DNA of 59,881 nucleotides from Bacillota bacterium (GCA_022702935.2 JAKIML020000095.1:1-59881), one strand, 5' to 3'. Shown: positions 25,716-34,750, numbered from the stretch's first letter. Translations and numbers: made by a program. Notes: generated from the letters alone by a model not told the origin.

Positions 25716-26060
25716 ATGACTTTTGAACTTCGTGAATCGGGAAATGTCATTATTGTTGCCGTGGAAGGCCAGGTTCGTATCTTAACACAGAGCGAGTTTA
25801 AGGAATACATGGATATGCTCTATGAAAAGTACGGAAATGGCACCGTGCTTTTGGACATGCAAAAGGTGAGTTATATGAATAGTGCGGCCATAGGTATCAT
25901 TGTGGATACCTTCCGAAGGTTCAGGGACAATGACGGCCGTCTGATCCTCTCCGGACTAACTCCCGAAATTGCCAAGCTGTTTGAGGTGACCAAGCTCAAT
26001 CGGTTTATTGAGATTTATGCCGATGTGGGGGAAGCAGAGGCGAAGCTTGTCAATCAATGA
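25716..26060 (+). CDS. STAS-domain anti-sigma factor antagonist-like protein
   Basis: The 114-residue protein is a single STAS domain of the SpoIIAA/RsbV type. The phosphoacceptor region VSYMNSAAIGIIVDTFRRF places a serine (Ser56) at the site phosphorylated by anti-sigma kinases. The preceding LLLDM-like strand (TVLLDMQK) and the following DGRLILSGL and LFEVTKLNRFIEIY elements are typical. No anti-sigma kinase or sigma gene is adjacent, so its partner is elsewhere. SD GGGAG precedes ATG 25716, and a hairpin follows the gene. Confidence 0.85.
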   Translation: MTFELRESGNVIIVAVEGQVRILTQSEFKEYMDMLYEKYGNGTVLLDMQKVSYMNSAAIGIIVDTFRRFRDNDGRLILSGLTPEIAKLFEVTKLNRFIEIYADVGEAEAKLVNQ

Positions 26061-26100
26061 CTTGCTAATTCAGCCAATATTTGATAGAGTATTAGAGTCA

Positions 26101-26128
26101 AGGGTGCTGTATTCAGCGCCCTGTTTGT
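26101..26128 (+). terminator. Probable terminator after the STAS gene
   Basis: A 9-bp stem (AGGGTGCTG with CAGCGCCCT, one G-T wobble) and a TATT loop are followed by a T-rich but interrupted tail. Confidence 0.55.
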
Positions 26129-26171
26129 ATGTTTGGAGATTGTTAGTAAAATGTCAATGGGAGGAAGGCTC

Positions 26172-26381
26172 ATGATTCCCCGGCAATTTTATCTTGGTGA
26201 TGTTGTCGAATTGAAGAAGGAGCACCCCTGTGGGAGCAAGCAGTGGAAGGTGCTGCGTACCGGTGCGGACTTTCGCATTGAGTGCATGGGATGCAAGCAT
26301 TCAGTGATGATTCCCCGGGTGAAGTTTGAGAAAAGCGTTAAGAAGGTTATCAGTTCATCACATCAGGAAAGCTCAGAATAG
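26172..26381 (+). CDS. DUF951 small zinc-binding-like protein (YyzM type)
   Basis: The 69-residue protein has the conserved DUF951 pattern: VVELKKEHPCGSKQWKV, then DFRIECMGCKHSVMIPR. The three cysteines (20, 38, 41) and nearby His19 or His43 could form a metal site. Members are short and widespread in Firmicutes, of unknown function, perhaps nucleic-acid-binding given the basic C-terminus. I chose ATG 26172 because GGGAGG lies seven bases upstream; a longer frame from 26133 has no RBS. Confidence 0.85.
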   Translation: MIPRQFYLGDVVELKKEHPCGSKQWKVLRTGADFRIECMGCKHSVMIPRVKFEKSVKKVISSSHQESSE

Positions 26382-26428
26382 ACAAAAGCGCTCTTCAAAG
26401 ATCTATTTTATTATACTATTTTTCACCA

Positions 26429-26458
26429 TTGAAATAAGCTATATTGCAGGAATATAAT
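26429..26458 (+). promoter_or_regulatory. Promoter of the ech-hyp operon
   Basis: TTGAAA (26429-26434) and a perfect TATAAT (26453-26458) are separated by 18 bases, leaving a leader of about 65 bases before the GTG start of echA. Confidence 0.75.
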
Positions 26459-26478
26459 TGAGTTCGTGACCCTCGGGC

Positions 26479-26499
26479 CACTATGTCTACAGTATAGTG
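26479..26499 (+). repeat. Inverted repeat in the ech leader, operator-like
   Basis: CACTAT and ATAGTG flank a 9-base centre about 15-35 bases after the predicted transcription start. It could be a repressor site or a leader hairpin. The flanking bases do not match a Rex box. Confidence 0.4.
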
Positions 26500-26530
26500 T
26501 ATACGTTTTACTGCATTAAGAGGTGGCATT

Positions 26531-28438
26531 GTGGAATCTATTTTACTTCTTATACTGTTCCCGTTATTTACAGGTACTATATTGCTTTTTGTCAAAAATG
26601 ACAGCCTCAGAAAGATCATCGTCAGGCTGGCGGCGCTTATTCTGATAGCGGTCTCACTTTTGACTACTGTACGCTATTTTAACGACGGCTTGACCCTTGC
26701 TTTACATAGAGAATGGATCAACTATGGCATGGTGGTCATAGAAAGCATCCTGGCCATTGTGATTATAGCGCTCAGCATCAAGCATAAAAAGCATCTTCCA
26801 ATTTTATTGATCTTAATCCAGACCTCCCTGATTAACTGGTACGAGTTTACCCATTCCCATGAGGTGGAGATCAAGGCCGATATAGTCATTGATCGCTTCA
26901 CCCTGATCATGGTTCTGATTACGGGGGTTATAGGGAGCCTTATCTGTGTTTATGCCCTCAATTATATGAAGGATTACCATCACCATCATCAGGAGGTTAA
27001 GGACAGACGCCCCTTTTTCTTCTTTCTGCTGTTTGCCTTTTTATCGGCCATGTTCGGTATAGTGCTGTCCAACAATCTTTTATGGATGTATTTCTTCTGG
27101 GAGATAACAACCCTGTGCTCCTTCTTGCTGATTGGCTATACCCAGGAAGAAACCGCAGTGAAGAATGCCTTTAAGGCGCTAATTATGAATCTTTTAGGTG
27201 GATTTGGCTTTGCGGCAGGGATAATCTACTTAGGCTATGCCGTGGGCACCCAGGAGCTCAATCAGCTTCCTGTTCTGGCCCAATCGGGTATTGATCTTTT
27301 GATACCCGCCGTGCTTTTAGCCATTGCCGGTGTGTCCAAGTCGGCTCAAATGCCTTTCTCAAGCTGGCTTCTTGGCGCCATGGTAGCGCCCACGCCCTCC
27401 TCGGCCCTGCTTCACTCCTCAACCATGGTCAAGGCCGGGGTTTATCTGCTCATCCGCATTGCCCCCATTCTGGGCTTCAATGTGGCGGGTATTCTGGTTA
27501 TGATGGTCGGGGGCATCACCTTCCTGCTGGCCTCTCTGATGGCCATCACCCAGTCGGACGGAAAGAAGGTTCTGGCCTACTCCACCATCTCCAACCTGGG
27601 CCTTATCGTGGCCTGTGCCGGTATCGGTTCCTATGAATCCATCTGGGCAGGGATGCTGCTCATTATCTTCCATGCCATCGCCAAGTCCCTTATGTTCCTG
27701 TCGGTGGGCACTGTGGAGCATAATATGGGAAGCCGGGATATTGAGGATATGCACGGCCTGATCATCAAGCTTCCCGAAATGGCGCTGATGATGACCATAG
27801 GCATAGCAGGCATGTTCCTGGCCCCCTTCGGCATGCTGGTTTCTAAGTGGGCGGCCTTGAAGGCCTTTATTGATTCTGACAACATTCTCATTGTTATGAT
27901 CCTGGTCTTCGGAAGCGCTGCGACTCTCTTTTACTGGACCAAATGGCTGGGAAAGCTGGTTGCTGTGCTCAATAAGATTGAACGCATCCCGTCAAAGCTG
28001 ACCTTTGACGAGTGGATAGCTCTGGGAACCCATGCGGTGCTGACAGTAGTGATTTGCTTTGCCTTCCCGCTGATAGGCAATCAATTTATCGAACCCTACC
28101 TCAACGCCCAGTTCGCTGTTCAGATGGATGCGGTCATCTCCGACGGCAATATCAAGATCATGTCCATGATGCTTGGAATGATCCTCCTGATCCCCCTGGG
28201 CCTTCTGGGCTTTGTCGCCCTTAAGGAGGACAGGATTGTCACCTCCTACATGGGCGGGGTCAATCAGGGCGACAACCGCTATTTTACCGATGCTCTGGGG
28301 AACAGAAAGAAAATGTATCTCAGCAACTGGTATATGGAGAAATATTTCAGCGAGACGCGCCTGAATACCATTGGCATCATCACCACTTCAGCCGTTATCG
28401 TGGTCATCTTTTTCATGGCGTTAGGAGGTGTTCTCTAA
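26531..28438 (+). CDS. echA: Ech-type hydrogenase membrane subunit A (NuoL/MrpA-like proton-translocating subunit)
   Basis: EchA is the large antiporter-like subunit that couples ferredoxin oxidation and H2 formation to ion transport across the membrane. The 635-residue protein has about 14-16 hydrophobic segments. The conserved core includes LLWMYFFWEITTLCSFLLIGY, AGVSKSAQMPFSSWLLGAM, PTPSSALLHSSTMVKAGVYL and KKVLAYSTISNLGLI, with the key transport lysines and glutamate. The GTG start follows AAGAGGTGG. The C-terminal part carries a conserved YxGG-like segment (YMGGVNQGDNRYFTD), typical of EchA/HyfB-type proteins. It is the first gene of a twelve-base-spaced or overlapping operon. Confidence 0.93.
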   Translation: MESILLLILFPLFTGTILLFVKNDSLRKIIVRLAALILIAVSLLTTVRYFNDGLTLALHREWINYGMVVIESILAIVIIALSIKHKKHLPILLILIQTSLINWYEFTHSHEVEIKADIVIDRFTLIMVLITGVIGSLICVYALNYMKDYHHHHQEVKDRRPFFFFLLFAFLSAMFGIVLSNNLLWMYFFWEITTLCSFLLIGYTQEETAVKNAFKALIMNLLGGFGFAAGIIYLGYAVGTQELNQLPVLAQSGIDLLIPAVLLAIAGVSKSAQMPFSSWLLGAMVAPTPSSALLHSSTMVKAGVYLLIRIAPILGFNVAGILVMMVGGITFLLASLMAITQSDGKKVLAYSTISNLGLIVACAGIGSYESIWAGMLLIIFHAIAKSLMFLSVGTVEHNMGSRDIEDMHGLIIKLPEMALMMTIGIAGMFLAPFGMLVSKWAALKAFIDSDNILIVMILVFGSAATLFYWTKWLGKLVAVLNKIERIPSKLTFDEWIALGTHAVLTVVICFAFPLIGNQFIEPYLNAQFAVQMDAVISDGNIKIMSMMLGMILLIPLGLLGFVALKEDRIVTSYMGGVNQGDNRYFTDALGNRKKMYLSNWYMEKYFSETRLNTIGIITTSAVIVVIFFMALGGVL

Positions 28439-29304
28439 TGACAGGCAGTACCTTGAGTGTGCTCCTTTATATCTTTGTCGGGCCTATCGTGGGAGGACTT
28501 ATCTCCGGCCTTGACAGAAAAATTACCGCAAGAATGCAGGGCCGTTACGGACCCCCGCTGCTGCAGCCCTTTTATGACGTGTTTAAGCTCCTGTCCAAGG
28601 AAAGCATTGCCGTCAATGGTATACAGAACTTCTTTATCTTTTGCTTCCTTATTTTTGTGGTCTTTACCGGCAGCCTGTTTTTTATGGGTGGGGACATTCT
28701 CCTGGTCATCTTCGCTCTGACATTGGCCTCCATTTTCATGGTGCTGGGCGCATATTGCGCCAATTCCCCCTATTCCAGCATAGGGGCCATGCGGGAGCTT
28801 TTGCAGATGATGGCCTATGAACCCATGGTGCTGTTGACCGCCATTGGCTTCTATGTGGTGACCAAGAGCTTTAATATTACTGAAATTATGGGTTTCAATG
28901 TGCCCTTGGTGCTCTATCTGCCCGGCATCTTCCTGGGCTTTGCCTATATTCTGACCATGAAATTGAGGAAATCCCCCTTTGACTTAAGCATGAGCCATCA
29001 TGCTCACCAGGAGGTAGTAAAGGGGATTACCACTGAGTTTTCGGGCTCCACGCTTGCCATGATTGAAATCGCCCACTGGTACGAGAATCTGTTCCTCATG
29101 GGCTTTATCTTCCTGTTCTTTGTCTGGAAGATGCCCGGAAGCTGGCTGGTGGGCCTGGGCGCCTGCATTATTATGTACTTTATTGAGATAGTCCTTGACA
29201 ATGCCTCAGCGCGTGTTAAGTGGCAGTTGGCCTTCAGCTCGGCCTGGATTGTGGCCGCCGCCCTGGGCTTTACCAATCTTCTCATACTTTTTTTGATGAA
29301 ATAG
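28438..29304 (+). CDS. echB: Ech-type hydrogenase membrane subunit B (NuoH-like)
   Basis: The 288-residue integral membrane protein is related to complex I subunit NuoH, which connects the peripheral hydrogenase arm to the membrane arm. Recognisable stretches are LDRKITARMQGRYGPPLLQPFYDVFKLL (the Q-module-facing loop), SIGAMRELLQMMAYEP and KLRKSPFDLSMSHHAHQEVVKG. About eight membrane segments are apparent. Its ATG overlaps the echA stop (TAATG), so the two are translationally coupled. Confidence 0.93.
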   Translation: MTGSTLSVLLYIFVGPIVGGLISGLDRKITARMQGRYGPPLLQPFYDVFKLLSKESIAVNGIQNFFIFCFLIFVVFTGSLFFMGGDILLVIFALTLASIFMVLGAYCANSPYSSIGAMRELLQMMAYEPMVLLTAIGFYVVTKSFNITEIMGFNVPLVLYLPGIFLGFAYILTMKLRKSPFDLSMSHHAHQEVVKGITTEFSGSTLAMIEIAHWYENLFLMGFIFLFFVWKMPGSWLVGLGACIIMYFIEIVLDNASARVKWQLAFSSAWIVAAALGFTNLLILFLMK

Positions 29305-29316
29305 AGGTGTTTCACC

Positions 29317-29796
29317 ATGTCGTTCCTTAAAAAATCTCCCTGGATTATCCATTATGACGGAACAAGCTGTAACGGCTGTGATATAGAGGTTCTAGCCTGC
29401 CTGACCCCCCTTTATGATGTTGAGCGCTTCGGCGTTGTGAATACGGGCAATCCCAAGCATGCCGATATTCTGCTCATCACAGGCTCAGTCAATGAGCAGA
29501 ATAAGGATGTGGTCTGGCAGATCTTCAATCAGATGGCCAACCCCAAGGTGGTGGTAGCCGTGGGCATTTGTGCCACCTCGGGCGGAATCTTTGCTGAATG
29601 CTATAATGTAATGGGCGGAGTGGACAAGATCATCCCTGTGGATGTCTATGTTCCGGGTTGCGCCGCCAGACCTGAATCCATTATTGATGGTGTTGTCAAG
29701 GCCCTGGATATCCTTGAGGAAAAACGTGTGGCCCTGGCCAGAAGGAGAAGGAAGGCCCGCAAGGCCCGTCCCGTTTCCCTCACCAATTTGTTTTAG
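29317..29796 (+). CDS. echC: Ech-type [NiFe] hydrogenase small subunit (NuoB-like)
   Basis: The 159-residue small subunit carries the proximal [4Fe-4S] cluster that takes electrons to the NiFe site. The four cysteine ligands are in place: CNGC (Cys18 and Cys21), Cys85 in GICATSGGIF and Cys115 in PGCAARPE. No twin-arginine signal is present, fitting an enzyme on the cytoplasmic face. The C-terminus is unusually rich in arginine (ARRRRKARKARP). AGAGGTG precedes the ATG. It lies 12 bases after echB. Confidence 0.95.
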   Translation: MSFLKKSPWIIHYDGTSCNGCDIEVLACLTPLYDVERFGVVNTGNPKHADILLITGSVNEQNKDVVWQIFNQMANPKVVVAVGICATSGGIFAECYNVMGGVDKIIPVDVYVPGCAARPESIIDGVVKALDILEEKRVALARRRRKARKARPVSLTNLF

Positions 29797-29811
29797 AAAG
29801 GATGGCAAGCC

Positions 29812-30183
29812 ATGGTCGATAAACAAACTATAACTGAGGTCAAAGTGGACGAGCTGGTGGATAAGGCTGTGCTCATGAAGGGCCAAGGCTATCGTCTTGT
29901 ACAGATTTCCTGCACCTTTAAAGATCGCTTTGAGATTACCTATTCCTTTGACAAGGATTATGAATTGGAACATTTCCGGATTTACGGGGAAAGGGATGAG
30001 GAGATTTTATCCATCAGCCAGGTATTCTTCTCGGCCTTTCTCTATGAAAATGAGATGAAGGATCTCTTCGGTGTCAAGATAAAGGACATTGCCATTGATT
30101 ATCAGGGCGGCCTTTATCGGGTGGCCCAAAAGACACCCTTCGCACCACAGAAGGAAGAAGAGGAGGAAGCAGAGCATGTCTAA
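29812..30183 (+). CDS. echD: Ech-type hydrogenase subunit D (NuoC-like)
   Basis: The 123-residue protein is related to complex I NuoC, a structural subunit of the hydrophilic arm. The conserved end AFLYENEMKDLFGVKIKD...DYQGGLYR is clear. The C-terminus is strongly acidic (KEEEEEAE). The ATG follows AAAGGA and the gene overlaps echE by eight bases. Confidence 0.9.
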   Translation: MVDKQTITEVKVDELVDKAVLMKGQGYRLVQISCTFKDRFEITYSFDKDYELEHFRIYGERDEEILSISQVFFSAFLYENEMKDLFGVKIKDIAIDYQGGLYRVAQKTPFAPQKEEEEEAEHV

Positions 30184-31255
30184 ACGATCCATTGTCCCCT
30201 TCGGACCCCAGCACCCGGTGCTTCCCGAGCCCATTCATCTGGATTTGGTGCTGGAGGATGAAAAGGTTGTGGAGGCCATTCCCTCCATCGGTTTTGTCCA
30301 CAGAGGCCTGGAAAAGCTGGTTGAAAAAAAGGAATTTACAGAGTATGTCTATGTGGCCGAAAGAATCTGCGGCATATGCAGCTTTATGCATGGCATGGGC
30401 TATTGCCAGGCCGTTGAAAATATTATGGACATTAAGGTTCCCGACAGGGCCGAATACTTAAGAACCTTATGGGCCGAGCTTTCGCGCATCCACAGCCATC
30501 TTATGTGGCTGGGACTTTTGGCCGATGCCTTCGGCTTTGAGAGCCTCTTTATGCACTGCTGGAGGCTCAGGGAACAGATCCTGGATATCTTTGAAACCAC
30601 CACCGGCGGACGGGTTATTTTCTCGGTCTGCAAGATTGGCGGGGTCAGAAAGGATATCGATAAGGACACCCTCAAAGGGATTGTAACCATTCTGGATAAG
30701 ATGCAGAAGGAGCTCAAAGAGCTCACCGATGTGTTTATCGAGGATTACTCGGTTCAGCACAGGCTGGTGGGCGTTGGGGTGCTGACCAAACAGGAGGCCC
30801 ATGATGTGGGTGCCGTAGGCCCCATGATGCGCGCCAGCGGTATCGCCCAGGACATGAGAATGCTGGGCTACGCGGCTTATAAGTACCTCGACTTTGAGCC
30901 CGTTGTGGAGAACGACGGGGACTGCTATGCCAGAACCCTGGTGCGTATCCGGGAGATCTATCAGTCCATGAACCTCATTCGCCAATGTGTTGAAAAGATG
31001 CCCGAGGGCGAGATAGAGGAAAAGTTCAAGGGCATGCCCCAGGGCGAGCGCTATGAACGGCTTGAACAACCCCGGGGAGAGGTTATTTACTACGTCAAGG
31101 CCAACGGAACCAAGTTCCTGGATCGGGTCAGGGTCAGAACGCCTACCTTTACCAATGTTCCAGCCCTTTTGAAGGTGCTCCAGGGCTGTGAGCTGGCCGA
31201 TGTACCCATGATGGTTCTGACCATCGATCCCTGTATAAGCTGCACCGAGCGGTAG
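30176..31255 (+). CDS. echE: Ech-type [NiFe] hydrogenase large (catalytic) subunit
   Basis: The 359-residue subunit holds the NiFe active site. Both cysteine pairs are present: RICGIC (Cys65, Cys68) and the C-terminal DPCISC (Cys353, Cys356), so it is a true hydrogenase and not a NuoD relative that lost nickel. The protein ends three residues after the last cysteine (TER). It has no C-terminal extension, so no maturation endopeptidase is needed; this is a known feature of several Ech/CooH-type subunits. I use ATG 30176, overlapping echD by eight bases; a longer upstream frame is a shadow. Confidence 0.95.
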   Translation: MSKRSIVPFGPQHPVLPEPIHLDLVLEDEKVVEAIPSIGFVHRGLEKLVEKKEFTEYVYVAERICGICSFMHGMGYCQAVENIMDIKVPDRAEYLRTLWAELSRIHSHLMWLGLLADAFGFESLFMHCWRLREQILDIFETTTGGRVIFSVCKIGGVRKDIDKDTLKGIVTILDKMQKELKELTDVFIEDYSVQHRLVGVGVLTKQEAHDVGAVGPMMRASGIAQDMRMLGYAAYKYLDFEPVVENDGDCYARTLVRIREIYQSMNLIRQCVEKMPEGEIEEKFKGMPQGERYERLEQPRGEVIYYVKANGTKFLDRVRVRTPTFTNVPALLKVLQGCELADVPMMVLTIDPCISCTER

Positions 31256-31276
31256 GACCCAAGAGAGGTGTTGACA

Positions 31277-31639
31277 ATGACCGTATTGCATTTTTCAACT
31301 TATGTCATAAAAAAGCTGTTTCAGAAACCGGCCACCCATCTGTATCCCATCAAAAAGCAGAAGTTTTTTGAAAGAACCCGGGGACATGTGGCCATAGATA
31401 TTGATGCCTGCATCTTTTGCGGCATGTGCTCAAGGAAATGCCCAACGGGCGCTATCGGTGTGGATAGAACGGCTAAGCAATGGGATATAGAGCGGCTCAA
31501 ATGCATACAATGTAGCTGCTGTGTTGAGGTTTGTCCCAAGAAATGCCTGTCCATGGAGAATGCCTATACGGCACCTTCCGAAGGCAGTGTGAAGGATGTG
31601 TTCCATGCACGAGTTCCCGATAACCAGCCAGATCGTTAA
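31277..31639 (+). CDS. echF: Ech-type hydrogenase ferredoxin subunit F (2x[4Fe-4S])
   Basis: The 120-residue polyferredoxin subunit receives electrons from soluble ferredoxin and passes them to EchC. Two complete four-cysteine sets are seen: CIFCGMCSRKC (45, 48, 51, 55) and CIQCSCCVEVC (76, 79, 82, 86). ATG 31277 is eight bases after AGAGG. The 3' end overlaps hypA by 35 bases, which ties hydrogenase synthesis to its maturation genes. Confidence 0.93.
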   Translation: MTVLHFSTYVIKKLFQKPATHLYPIKKQKFFERTRGHVAIDIDACIFCGMCSRKCPTGAIGVDRTAKQWDIERLKCIQCSCCVEVCPKKCLSMENAYTAPSEGSVKDVFHARVPDNQPDR

Positions 31640-31946
31640 AATTGCCCAGAAGCATGCAGAGAAGGCCCAGGCTGTACGGGTTTTAAAGATTAACCTGGTG
31701 GTGGGGGACTACTCGGGCTATATCGGGGATGCCATCAGACTGTATTTTGATATTCTTTCCGAGGGAACCCTGTGCGAGGGGGCCGAGCTCTCCATCCGGA
31801 GAGTGGAACCCATGCTAAGGTGCACAGCCTGCGGAGAGCTGTTTAAGAAGGAGCCCTTTTCCTTTGCGTGTCCCAAGTGTGGGGGCGAGGGTGGTCCTTC
31901 CGAAATAGGCAAGGAGTTCTACATTGACAGCATAGAAGTCGAGTAG
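31605..31946 (+). CDS. hypA: Hydrogenase nickel incorporation protein HypA
   Basis: HypA delivers nickel to the hydrogenase large subunit. The N-terminal MHEFPI gives His2, the nickel ligand. The zinc site CTAC...CPKC (Cys73, 76, 89, 92) is intact in a 113-residue protein. I start at ATG 31605 because HypA requires the Met-His start; GAAGGA lies upstream. It overlaps the end of echF. The usual GTPase partner HypB is not found in this window. Confidence 0.92.
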   Translation: MHEFPITSQIVKIAQKHAEKAQAVRVLKINLVVGDYSGYIGDAIRLYFDILSEGTLCEGAELSIRRVEPMLRCTACGELFKKEPFSFACPKCGGEGGPSEIGKEFYIDSIEVE

Positions 31947-32023
31947 GTATCCGGCCGGAAAGCCGCTTTTGGTGCCCGGTGCTTTTAAAGCAGGGCCTTA
32001 AGATAAAATGAGGCGTATCAATC

Positions 32024-34465
32024 ATGAACAACACCATTCAATACAAGCGCATAACCCTTTATGGACTTGTTCAGGGCATAGGCTTCCGGCCCTCTGTGGC
32101 ACGGCTTGCCATGAAATACGGCATCAAGGGTGAGGTCAATAACTGGGGAGGTGGGGTCAGCATTCTGGCTTCAGCTCCTGCGGCATTTTTAGAGGATTTT
32201 TTGGTCGAGCTGAAGGCCTCACCGCCGCCCCTTTCCGAGATACTGCATATTAAGGTGGAGGACTTAAGTGCTGACCAATATAAGAAGGCCCTGACCCGGA
32301 CCGAGGAAGCGCGGGAAGGCAGTTTCTATATTGTGGAAAGCCAGCAGGAGTCCGAAGCTCCGGTGATGCTGCCCCCCGACCTTCCGGTGTGCGAGGCCTG
32401 TCTGGCTGAGATGGAAGATGCCGAAAACCGGCGGTATAAGCATCTTCTCATAAGCTGCACCCATTGCGGCCCCCGCTATAGTATTATCAAAAAAAGCCCC
32501 TACGACCGCATCCATACCACCATGGATGCTTTTGCGTTCTGTCCGCAATGCTATGAGGAGTATACCGCCCCGGAAAGCCGGAGATTCCACGCCCAGACCG
32601 TTTCCTGCCATCATTGCGGGCCCCGGATTCAATTTATTCTGCGGGAGGACGTACTTAAGCCGGGGATCGAAACCAAGGCTGTATCTGCGCAGTCCGCGCC
32701 TATAAGAACCTGGTCCGGGGAGGAAGGCTTTGAGAAGGCAGTCATCCTCTTAAGAGAAGGCCATATCCTGGCTGTTAAGGGTATAGGGGGCTATCATTTC
32801 ATAGCAAGCCCCTATCGGGATGGGACTGTCAAGGCCCTGAGAGAACTGAAGCATAGGGAAGAAAAGGCTTTTGCCGTGTGCTTTTCAAGCCTTGAGGACA
32901 TTAAGGCCTATAGCGAGGTATCAAAGGAGGAGGAAGTCCTCCTGCGCTCCAAGGCACGGCCCATTGTACTCTTGGAGGCCAAAAACCATGATATTCCCTT
33001 TTCACCCGAGGTCTGCAAGCATAGCCGGTATATGGGCGCCTTTCTGGCCTATACGCCCATCCTTGTGGCGTTGTGCCGGCGCTTAGGCCCTCTGATTGCC
33101 ACCAGTGCCAACTTAAGTGATACCCCCATTATCCATCGGGAAGAGGATATCTTAAGCTATCCCATTGCAGAGTCCCATCAGGTTAACGGCAGGGCTGATA
33201 TTACCGCTTCTGATGCGCCCCGCCCTGTTTTTGCGGGAGTGCTTACCCATGAACGAGAGATTGTGGTGAGTCAGGACGATTCGGTGGCCTGGGTGATTCA
33301 GGGCAAGCCCCAGCTTATTCGCCGGGCCAGGGGCTATACGCCTTTGCCCCTTTATATTCAGCCCTTCGAGGCCCATAAGGGGCCTGCTGTTTTGGCTGCC
33401 GGCGGGGAACTGAAAAGTGCATTCTGCCTTCAAAAGGGCCCCCTGGCTTATATGAGCCAATACCTGGGGGACCTGGAAAGGGACACAAGCTTAAAGCTTT
33501 ACCGGGAGAATCTGGAGCATATGGAGGATCTTTTGAAAATAAAGCCGGGTCTTTTGGCCTGCGATCTTCATCCCGATTATGCCACCACCCGTATGGCACA
33601 GGAAATGGGGCTTCCCGTCATCAAGGTTCAGCACCACCATGCCCATATTGCTTCGGTCATGGCCGAAAAAGGGCTGGAGGGCCCCGTCATAGGGCTTTCC
33701 TTCGATGGAACGGGTTATGGTGCTGATGGAAATGTCTGGGGCGGAGAATTTTTGATCTGTGAAGGGGGCAGCTTTACCCGGGCGGCTTGTCTCAAGCCCA
33801 TACCCCTATTGATGGGGGACGAGTCCATGAAGGATTGCCTGAAAACTGCTACGGCCTATCTTCATGCCTATAATCTTTCAGAGGCTGTTTCCGATCAGCG
33901 TTATCCCATTATTGCCCGGGCCCTGGAGCATGAGGTCAATACCCTTTTATCCTCCAGCATGGGCCGGCTGTTTGATGCGGTGAGCAGCATTCTTAATCTG
34001 TGCCAATGGAATACCTATGAGGGCAAGGCCGCCATTCTTTTGGAAAATGCGGCTTGGTCTGCCTTAAAGGAAGGCCATGGGGATGCGTTAAAAGCCCCCG
34101 GTTTTGATATAATAGAGGAAAAGGAGCTTTTACGCTTGGATGCCGGGCCTTATTTAACGGCTCTGGCTCAGGAGAAAGCAAGGGGTAGGCTTACCTCACA
34201 TCGGAGGAATCAATGGGCCCTGGCCTTTCACCGGGCACTTGCCCAGGGGGCTGTGGCTATTGTGGACAGGCTTTCTGAAAGGACGGGCATTAAAGAAGTG
34301 GTCCTGTCGGGGGGTGTCTTCCAGAACAAGATACTGGTTCAGGAACTCTTGGCAAGACTGGCTGAAAAAGGCTATAGAAGCCATATGAACGCCAAGGTGC
34401 CCACCAACGACGGGGGAATTTGTTTAGGACAGGCCTATGTGGCCATGAAGCAATGGCAAGGGTAA
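32024..34465 (+). CDS. hypF: Carbamoyltransferase HypF
   Basis: HypF makes the carbamoyl group that becomes the cyanide ligands of the NiFe site. The 813-residue protein has the full domain set: an acylphosphatase-like domain (about 5-95, with GLVQGIGFRPSVARLA), two zinc-finger units (CEACLAEM/CTHCGP and CPQCYEEY/CHHCGP), a YrdC-like domain (about 230-410) and a Kae1-like carbamoyltransferase domain (about 440-813). The last includes HHHAHIASVMAE, SFDGTGYGADGNVWGGEF and VVLSGGVFQNK. ATG 32024 is preceded by GAGGCG. No frameshift is seen. Confidence 0.95.
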   Translation: MNNTIQYKRITLYGLVQGIGFRPSVARLAMKYGIKGEVNNWGGGVSILASAPAAFLEDFLVELKASPPPLSEILHIKVEDLSADQYKKALTRTEEAREGSFYIVESQQESEAPVMLPPDLPVCEACLAEMEDAENRRYKHLLISCTHCGPRYSIIKKSPYDRIHTTMDAFAFCPQCYEEYTAPESRRFHAQTVSCHHCGPRIQFILREDVLKPGIETKAVSAQSAPIRTWSGEEGFEKAVILLREGHILAVKGIGGYHFIASPYRDGTVKALRELKHREEKAFAVCFSSLEDIKAYSEVSKEEEVLLRSKARPIVLLEAKNHDIPFSPEVCKHSRYMGAFLAYTPILVALCRRLGPLIATSANLSDTPIIHREEDILSYPIAESHQVNGRADITASDAPRPVFAGVLTHEREIVVSQDDSVAWVIQGKPQLIRRARGYTPLPLYIQPFEAHKGPAVLAAGGELKSAFCLQKGPLAYMSQYLGDLERDTSLKLYRENLEHMEDLLKIKPGLLACDLHPDYATTRMAQEMGLPVIKVQHHHAHIASVMAEKGLEGPVIGLSFDGTGYGADGNVWGGEFLICEGGSFTRAACLKPIPLLMGDESMKDCLKTATAYLHAYNLSEAVSDQRYPIIARALEHEVNTLLSSSMGRLFDAVSSILNLCQWNTYEGKAAILLENAAWSALKEGHGDALKAPGFDIIEEKELLRLDAGPYLTALAQEKARGRLTSHRRNQWALAFHRALAQGAVAIVDRLSERTGIKEVVLSGGVFQNKILVQELLARLAEKGYRSHMNAKVPTNDGGICLGQAYVAMKQWQG

Positions 34466-34522
34466 ATGAGAAGGCAGGGGCTTAAATACCGCCCCTCGAA
34501 CGGATGGAAAGAAGGATAAAAG

Positions 34523-34750
34523 ATGTGTGTAGCATTGCCGGGATTGGTTTATGAAATAGATGGTGACACGGCTCTGGTGGACTTTAAGGGCAATAAGCTT
34601 AAGGTGAATCTGGGCCTGGTGGACGCCAAGGTGGGCGACTATGTGCTGGTCCATGCTGGCATGGCCATTGAGGTTATGAAAAAGGACGGTGCCCAGGAGC
34701 TTATGGATATTCTTGAGGAACTCGAGGCCGAGGTCTATGGCAGGGATTGA
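34523..34750 (+). CDS. hypC: Hydrogenase maturation chaperone HypC
   Basis: The 75-residue HypC/HupF protein starts MCVALPGLVYEI, giving the essential Cys2 that carries the Fe(CN)2CO unit with HypD. The GDYVLVHAGMAIEVM segment is typical. The ATG follows GAAAGAAGGA. It overlaps hypD by 14 bases. Confidence 0.93.
   Translation: MCVALPGLVYEIDGDTALVDFKGNKLKVNLGLVDAKVGDYVLVHAGMAIEVMKKDGAQELMDILEELEAEVYGRD

Noticed and set aside
26531-31639. Complex I (nuo) interpretation of the ech genes
   Set aside because: EchE keeps both NiFe cysteine pairs and EchC is a hydrogenase-type small subunit; NADH-binding subunits are absent.
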